From: Saccoglossus kowalevskii
Taxonomy: Eukaryota; Hemichordata; Enteropneusta; Harrimaniidae
Reading direction: 5' to 3'
DNA: 20,398 nucleotides
Assembly (NCBI RefSeq): GCF_000003605.2
Contig: NW_003110974.1
Location: 278,966-299,363, forward strand
Shown here: one piece after another, positions 9,710-18,700 of the stretch
Layout of the letters: each line of letters begins with the position of its first letter
Numbering within the stretch: position 1 is the first letter of the stretch
Notes under the pieces: model-generated
Databases searched by the model: none
The model's input: the letters and a program-made list of their open reading frames with translations, nothing else
What the model was told of the DNA's origin: nothing
Translations under genes and position numbers: made by a program

Positions 9710-12700
9710 GTCAGTGTGGTCTACATAACAATGGGATTTATTGAAATAAAAAGCGGTATTGCTTGCACAAAATGCTGTTCTAATGTATGCAAGTTGTTAT
9801 GTTTACGTCCTGCATGGAGACATGTCGTGGTAACAGGTCAGGGGTACAACTTGGGGGGCAAGTAACATGCTATCATAGCCAGCACGTCTATAGATGTGTA
9901 AAATGGTCGTGGTTGACTGTTAGCTTCATATTTTCACAATTGAATGTGACCTCTATGGTCTCACGGTTTATATTTAGCATATTTTCAGGGACGCGATAAT
10001 GTGCACTCGATATCCTGAACGTATCCTTCACACACACACGCCGCTGGCCCACTCACAGTGCACATACGCGTCTTTCTCTTCTGTATGAGCATTGTTTGCT
10101 GTCCTTGGCGTCTTCCGCTAACAAGAGCGGCTGACCAAACTTTCAAAAAATCAACATCATGAGGATGCTATATCAGTCCTATGTATAGAATATACTAAAA
10201 TTTACCATTATTATCTCTCTCTAAACAATTAATGGGCAATGTCTAGTCACGTGATATGATGTGGAATCTGTCGCGCGTAATGTATTATTCCAAACTGGAC
10301 AACGGGACTGTAGCAATGTTTTAACAGTATTTTCCAAGCATGATGCCACTTTGGGAATAGTTCATCGCGCATGCGCATGTTGCGTAACTATGATCCGTCA
10401 GTTGGGCCTGCATACAGGTGGAGGTCTTACCGTAAGCTGTTTCTAACATATCACTTTGTACGATACATGAAGAAATTACAAGCATTCTTCTGTCACATAA
10501 TATGGCGATTATGGCGGCGAATCCGCGTTTACGTCGATTAGGTGCATCGCATAAACCTGTATTGCATTCCATTACAGGTATTCAGTATAAAGAAATGTCA
10601 ATGAATTACCTTAGTGTGTATACCGTGTCACTAGAAAGGAATAGTTTGGCGATAATAAATAAACCATTGAGAAGTAGAGATACAATTAGAACAATTTTGC
10701 AACTTTTGTTCCAGCATTCTGAAACGCCCATCAAGTTCTCGTTCATTGTTCTATCTCCCTTGGTTACCTGACGTCAGCGCTTACGGTCCGGTTGTGGTCA
10801 TTTCCTTTTCACTCTCAAAAAATGCACGAATATAAAAACTTTTACTTTTGTTACCACTTTGCGCAAAATAGCGAAAAAAAGCTAGAACCACATCAACTAC
10901 GAAGTATAAGCAGGTGGAATGAATGGACGTGGCGTTAATGCAGTATTACGGTACTAGTTACGTATGGAACGAACATTTAAATATTTTTAAATTACGTCAC
11001 ACAGTCGCTTGAATCCAGTTCTGACCAAGTGCCGGAACAATATGGCGATTACTAGTTACCTTTGTCCTACTTACCATTCGCAAGGGTCGCCGGGAACCAG
11101 TGAAACTGTGGCGCTGGCGAGGTTGTGGGACACAAGCGAACACGATAAACTAGAGCAATGATATGTAATTTATACCAGACTGTGTGAACTGTGTGATATA
11201 ATTTAGATTCAAGTTTCGAAAAGTGCTTAGAATATTTCATTCAAGTTTGATTTACGAATCAGAATAAAATTTTAACAGCAAAATTAAGACAGGAAACATG
11301 GTTCATACATATTACACATACTGGCATACTGTTCGTTATAAAATATTGTTATTCTAAATGGTTGTAGTGGTTTATCCCTCAAAACAATGGTATCTCCCAC
11401 TACTCATTATCCGACGAAGAATTCACTACTGGTATTCCAATTTGGAAGCAGGCACCGGACGCCTGTCTGAAAGCATCATTGCTGTTAATGTCAAACTGAA
11501 AAAAACGTGCCCGTCAATATCACCCTCGTCTCGACTGTGAATACAATTTCACAGATTATGTTTGAACTTGGATATTGTTTCAAACAAAATGAATTATTTC
11601 TTTGTATTTGTCATAAAAGTGCTAAAACAATGTTGAAATCTGGCACAGTGTTACAAATTTAGAATGTAGTTTTTGGGGTATATAAGCTCAGTTGAGTAGA
11701 GTTAGGGATAGTTGACGTAAACCCACATAAATGCGCATGTACGGCAAGTCAGTTAACACACCAAGTATTGGAGTTCGTTCTCAGAAGCGGCGACACTAAA
11801 TTTTGCATGAAGGGGTGAGATCTGAAACCTACACCCTCTGTAACACTATTTCCTGTATTTTGAGGGACAAATTCTGCTGACACAAAGGATTTCAGCTTGA
11901 TGTGGGGGAGACGACGCCCCCACATTTTGTTCGGGTGGGCGGCCGCCCCAACACCCCCCGTGTCGCCGCCAATGATTATTTTAGTATAAAACAGTATGCA
12001 AGCCAAATCTAACTTGAGAGTAGATGTAGACACTCGTGGTAAAACAATATGGTTATTTTAGAGTCGGAGTGTATTTAGCACACACCAACGTATATTCAGT
12101 GTAGTAGAACAAAAGGGTCAAATGTCATGAATAAATATATCTAATGAAAAACAAAAAAAGACATATATTTGAAAACAAATACATGTACGTTATAGTCATG
12201 GTAGATCATAAATAATAATAAAATAACAATGTTCCGACAACCACTATATGTGATCAGAAGTATAGCATAAATATAAACAATAACCGGAATAGGGAAATAT
12301 AGTATCATTTGTATGTTATAAGAGCACACAAATGATTTCTTTGCGCATTTTAGTTTATAACAGGAAGTATATATGACTCATAATTATTACGACACCTGTC
12401 GTTTTTTAGTAGTACAATAGGTAAATTATTGGTTGTGTGTATGCATTGAGGCAAAGATATATTTCTATTTGACCATGAAATGTAATACATGTATTGTTTA
12501 TTGTTTTGTATTCGTAGACTTGTAGTTCTCGTCAAAAAGATACAATGTGATGAATAATGAAAAAGAAATCTCAAAATCTACAATTTTCTATGATGGCTCT
12601 TAATTTTTAGGTCGTATTTGGGATTAATATTTGAAAAGAACTTATTATAAACATTTACCATAACTATAATAATTATATTTCACATCGCGTGCGTTTACGT

Positions 12701-15700
12701 TCAAGTTCCGTCAGATTAAATGAAATGCAATCAAACTTCGATGCGTACACTGTGTTTCATCAACAGCCCTCATCATTGAATGGCACATCATGGAACATCA
12801 TTGCCAACATGCATGCGTGCAGCAGATGACATAAATTCTAGAACATTATATGTTAAGACTGTCACGTTTGTTTCCTTTTTACATCAGCCTGATGATTTTA
12901 CCTGTAACGGCACGTAATCTATTCGGGGTCGTGACACCTTTTAAAACCATCGTGCTTGTAATGGGTCACTTGGTATCGATTGTTTGCTATGTAACAATGT
13001 TAACACAGTTCAATTGGAATCTAATCTAGCAGTTGCTGTAGCTTATGAATTTCTCATCCACTCACTTATTTAAGGTCACATACTTCCGACTATAATGACG
13101 CCCCAGATCTACAGTGTTTAACATAAATCATGTTACAATGTCAGGTTCCAACGAGCTGGGGCACTATAACGACAACAGTATTCAACTTTTCAAAGGTATT
13201 AATTTACTTAGTCAATATCACAGATCTGGTTGTTTCTAACTTTCATTAAAAATTCATTAATATCATACATTTATTTAACATAAAAAACATTCGTGCGTTT
13301 CAGCTATGCATCGCAGCCACTCAGTTAGAACAAGAAACGCGTCAAGTCACCTGAAACAACCGGCGAATATTGAAACAGCCGTTTGTTGGAATATGCATTG
13401 CAAATATTGTGACTACAAAACCAAATCAGAATTAATTGTTTGACATCCATAATGCGTTTATCTGCTAGTGCAAAGTTATTGCATAATAACAGCATGCCAT
13501 CATATTCTTTGCAGGAAAGACACCAGTTTCTAGTATCCCAGAGTTCCCTTCGCACCTAGTTAATAATTGGCAAACGTATTGTCTCTACACAGACCGTCTT
13601 TACGACAGGTTCAGAATACTTATTTAATGCTCTGCAGAGAAGAATCTTTTGGAAACAAATCACAATACTCATCCCAAAGACATGGTCGGTAAAACCTGAG
13701 TACATGGCAGCGAAAGATGAATCCTTCGAAAGAGCGCATGTTATTATTGACAATCCCAACCCCGATTGGGGAAACAACCCGTACACTCAACAGATAGGTG
13801 GGTGCGGTAAGAAAGGAGAATACATTCATTTGACTCCAGACTATCTGTTGGATAAGGACACAAGTGAATACATTTGGGGACCAGCAGGTAAGTCATTTTT
13901 TATGCATCATGAAATCAGAAGATCTGCCACGTTGGGTTGTGCATTGTACTTCGTGATCAGTGTATGTGATGAACATGGTTAAATGGTTAAATGAACATGG
14001 TTAAATGAACATGGTTAAAAAAATATGGTTAAATGAACATGGTTAAATGTGAAATGTACATTTAAACATTCAGCAAACAATTTTTGGAGCAATTCTAATC
14101 GAGAAATGTCGATTTATTATGAAACGTTATTACCCCTTGAGTACTTAATTGCTATCAGTCGCGCTTTCGAGTTTCTAAACTGTACGGGCGGACTCACGGA
14201 AGAAAATCGGGGTGAGTTGGGATAGACGGCGAGAGTGTGAGAGACAGGGCAAGCTATCTTTTATATGACTAAACAATTGTTCTTTGTTTTGGTGGAATGT
14301 TCGTAGTTCCGGTGTAGTGTTTTTTAATCGAACCATTGCTAATGCGTTCACAAATGAAATTACCTCTAGTGTTTCTTAAAAATGTCTCAACGGAAATTGC
14401 ATTTGGACCCATTTTCTTGTATCGCCGCTCATAACTTGATGTGCTGATTATAAACAGTCAAACCGATGTACATCCGATGCGTTTTATAAAGACAAACTAT
14501 TCTCCAGTGGTACTCCGGACTAGAGTTCATTACGTGGTTTGTCCCTCAGCTGACCAATTCAAAAAGAACATACCCCGATTTTATTATTCATTCAATGTCT
14601 ACACTCATTCAACGTAAATATACTGGGATGATGCACGCATTCCATGAACACACAGGTTTAATTAAGTAACTTGAAACACAGTCCCTCTGTATGTGCTTGA
14701 AACCAAGAAAAAGTTTTTACTCGAAACAAAAATGAATCATTAATTAGAGAACCGACCAAAATATTTTTTTTAATTCGTGCACATAAAAACACAGTTATTC
14801 TTACTATCGGAAATTAATACTGTAGTTTTTTTTGTGCGTGCCAAATCATTCATCAACTTTCACAGAAAAAGAAAATAGTATGAAAATGGACATATGTCGC
14901 TATAGCTAAGGAATGAAGTACTAGGGAAATCGTCTATGGTGGCTTTTAGTAATGGCGGGAGTTTTTATATACCAGTGCCAGAATTAGATGAATTTTGTGA
15001 TTTTGTTTTTGAATTTCGGTTTTGCTGTTTCGTCATAGATACCAATTATTACAATTATTATATTTACACTTATATTTGACTTTTCGTTCTGCACCAATCA
15101 TTGCTCGTCAGGTTCCTAGAAAATTTAGGAGTACAGTAGAAATAGAGGGGCGTGTAGATAATTATTTTAAAAATAAAAATATATTATTTTTTAATATTTC
15201 ACGGTTAATATGAGTATAATCTGTGGGCAAAATCCAGTGGGCAAAGATTATGATTTGGTAACATAAATTGTGGCAAGTGTGCCCAATGTCACAGGGTGTT
15301 AGCAAATACGTCAGAATATGGAGAGGCGAACATAGCAAAATTATCAAGTTATCTATTGTGAATTGTATGTTTTCTCTCCTTCAATGTTTTATTTTAAAGA
15401 AACGTTCTTACACATTTCCGTAGATTTGTTGATGTTTTAATGTATTGTTTTATATCGCATGTCGTTTGTTATTCCGTTACCTACTCGCTAAAAGTTTCAT
15501 AAGTTTCACTGGTATTGCGCACATTGATACGTCGTACCCCCCCCCCAATTCACGACTCTCTATTTGAATAAAAAGTTAGTTAAAAGCCTAAAATAAAATC
15601 GTGTACATATATACGTCGTAACCCCTCCCCTCAATTCACAGACTCTCTATTTAAATAAAGAGTTAGTTAAAAGCCTAAAATAAAATCGTGTACATATATA

Positions 15701-18700
15701 CGTTGTAACCCCTCCCCCCAATTCACAGACTCTCTATTTGAATAAAAAGTTAGTTAAAAGCCTAAAATAAAATCGTGTACATATATACGTCGTAACCCCT
15801 CCCCCAATTCACAGACTCTCTATTTAAATAAAAAGTTAGTTAAAAGCCTAAAATAAAATCGTGTATTAGTTAAAAGCCTAAAATAAAATCGTGTACATAT
15901 ATACGTCGTAACCCCTCCCCCCAATTCACAGACTCTCTATTTAAATAAAAAGTTAGTTAAAAGCCTAAAATAAAATCGTGTACATATATACGTCGTAACC
16001 CCTCCCCCCAATTCACAGACTCTCTATTTAAATAAAAAGATAGTTAAAAGCCTAAAATAAAATCGTGTACATATATACGTCGTAACCCCTCCCCCCAATT
16101 CACAGACTCTCTATTTAAATAAAAAGTTAGTTAAAAGCCTAAAATAAAATCGTGTACATATATACGTCGTAACCCCTCCCCCAATTCACAGACTCTCTAT
16201 TTTAATAAAAAGTTAATAAAAGCCTGTAATTGAAAATCGTGTGTAATTAAATAGGAGATTGGCAACTAGATTGACATACACGATTAACACTGTCCACCCA
16301 TCTGATGGTAATTTCAACAGAGCTGTAACTGTTTCGTAATTGGTTTAGTGGTAAAATGCATCATTTGTTTCATTGGACTAAGGAGTATGTTCCCATGGTT
16401 ATCTTACAAATGTAATATAATAGTGTCTTACCATTGAAAAGAACACATATTTCAAGAGCTGCCCCTATATGAAGGTCAACCATTGTGAATAAGGTGTAAT
16501 CAATTGCGAAGTTATACAAATATTGTCACTTCCTTTCGTTTGTAATGATTATTTACATTGTCCATAACAAGTTAATTTTTGATAAAAAAGCAGTTTTAAT
16601 ACATGGTGGAGAACATTCTCCAATAACGCAATACAGTAACATGCAGCTGTCTCAAAATACGGTGAACGGACAATGATACAACCTAATACAATATTCAACA
16701 CTAGTGTAAATTGCAAGACGCGATAGGTCGACAGTCATTGACATAAATGTAGCATATACCCCAGTTTGTGTTGGCCCGGGTTCATTTGTTCGACAACGAA
16801 TTGCTACGGAAAGCATACTCCCCAAGCACTTGTCGTACGTGCGAAATCAAATACTACTCGATATAACGAGCTCTGTTCTGTATAAATATAAAACATTTGT
16901 TGAGAAATCTGAGACATGATTAAATATCATACTATACCAACGTGGTTTTCTAGTAGAGTTCACCTTGGTTATTCCACACGTCTGTCAATTATAAACGAAT
17001 AGGCAAGATGAAAATAACAGAGACGTACTAAAAAGCGAAATAACCCTACATATTTAACTTACAGGTCGTTTATTGGTTCATGAGTGGGGTCATCTGAGAT
17101 ACGGACTATTTGACGAATATTTCACATCGTACGAGGACCCCGGTGTCAAGCCTTTCTATCTGGATAGGAGAGAGCGATTGCAGGGAACAAGGTGTTCCCT
17201 GGAAATCACCGGGATCAACCGAAATGGGAGATCGTTTGCCCAATGTACGATTAATAGAAGGACAGGTCTCCCCGAAGAAGAATGTCTCTTTTTCCCCGAC
17301 CTCGAGGGTCAGAAAGCAACAGCTTCTGTCATGTTTGCTCAATACTTGGACCCGGTATGTAACACGCGTTTATAGTAATTTGCGCTCTGAACATTAAATA
17401 GCATAGAACATTCGCTTGTGAGAATATTCTGACACACGAGCCTAAAATAACACTGTAACATATGTAGTTTTCTGAGTTCATGTAACGCAATCCTCAATTT
17501 CACCCATGTAGGAAATAAGGTACTGTTGACAAACAAGCGCGAATAGCTGATGTAATTATTACACGCGAGACGCATCGTGACTCATGCTCCACACTGTGAG
17601 TGTGTCGACTAATCACTTCGATCGAGCCGACACTACAGGACACGTTACTGGGCTAGCTTGACGTGTAGGCGTGAGTGGCGCTCTCCCCGGTCGAAGTGCA
17701 TCAGATACCACTAACGTGTGTTCGGTTTACGGGCACCGCTGAGGGCGCAACATACGCGACCTTGTCAGGCTAGTTACAATAGCAACTATTTCAAAACATT
17801 TTTTTTACAATTTTTCATTAGATTTTTGAATTCTAGTTTCTCACAAACTTGTCCGGTATCCTGATGGCCTGAACCCGTAATTATGAAAGTATGAATAAGC
17901 GCAATGTTCTATTCACACTTCTGAAACAAACATCGCTCCGCAGACACGTTCAACATGATTTTAATACCCTGTAGGGACTTGCCAACATATTTCATCTTGA
18001 GCGCACTAGAGATCATGATTCTTATTCGTCAGACAAACATACACACAATGTAACTGAGCTTTAAATCCTCTTAACCCAGTGAATATCAATTGCTATATAT
18101 AGAACTTAATTTATGTAACCGTTAACATTCATATTCTGCATATAATTTCTAAAAATTGTCTGTTGCAAATTTGCAAAGTGTGTATGCGACTGTAACAATT
18201 CATAAAATATTTAATTTGGTCCAAGCCTTCTTTATACCGGACATCACGTTATATGGCATGCCACGACTTAAACAAACATTAAATCATGCTTTTATTCAGA
18301 AAATAATATAGGAGTATCATATAAATATATATATCAGTCGAAATATTAGTAGGATTTCTGGCCAAATACACTGACAGCGATGCGACAATGGTTTCTATTT
18401 GGGGTTCAAATTAAAGACGAACTATTCTAATTCAGATATGTATTCTGTGTTTTGATTTACATGATGTTTCTCTTTGCCTTGCTAGGTCACATCGTGGTGT
18501 CACAATAACACGGACGATCCAAGCGGCCTCCACAACAGAGAAGCTCCAAACAGGCATAACAGTATGTGCAACGGAAGGAGTACTTTTGAAGTGATCCTGG
18601 AATCTAATGACTTTACAGGCAAGAAGAATCTGCCCTTACCACCCGAAGACAATGTCAACACTGTACCTTATTTTAGACTTGTTCAGCGTCGGGAGAGAAG

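Larger units (their letters stand above)
9710..13592 (+). other. Gene B intron 1 (3883 nt)
   Basis: Bounded by GTCAGT and CTACACAG in matching phase 0; the encoded peptide is collinear with the family across the junction, so no exon is missing. Contents: palindromic promoter-like motifs at 10367, 10769 and 11679, a GC-rich hairpin block at 11901-11949, and otherwise AT-rich DNA. The ATG-started frame at 10502-10771 (89 codons) resembles nothing I know and has no splice-site support. Confidence 0.8.
13888..17064 (+). other. Gene B intron 2 (3177 nt)
   Basis: Starts GTAAGT and ends TTACAG, splitting one glycine codon. It holds a 14-bp minisatellite near its 5' end and an 87-bp tandem array at 15530-16242; the rest is AT-rich without recognisable genes. 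Confidence 0.85.

Noticed and set aside
10502-10771. 89-codon ATG-started open frame in gene B intron 1
   Set aside because: No family resemblance, no splice sites or poly(A) signal in context, and a length easily reached by chance.
11749-12033. 94-codon minus-strand open frame across the GC-rich hairpins
   Set aside because: The frame is open mainly because of the GC-rich repeat; no conserved protein features.
13704-13706. ATG as gene start for the second CLCA gene
   Set aside because: The frame continues upstream to 13593 with conserved CLCA residues, and an exon with signal peptide exists at 9530.
15530-16242. CRISPR-like array
   Set aside because: The 87-bp units are contiguous and identical throughout, with no unique spacers, and the genome is eukaryotic.
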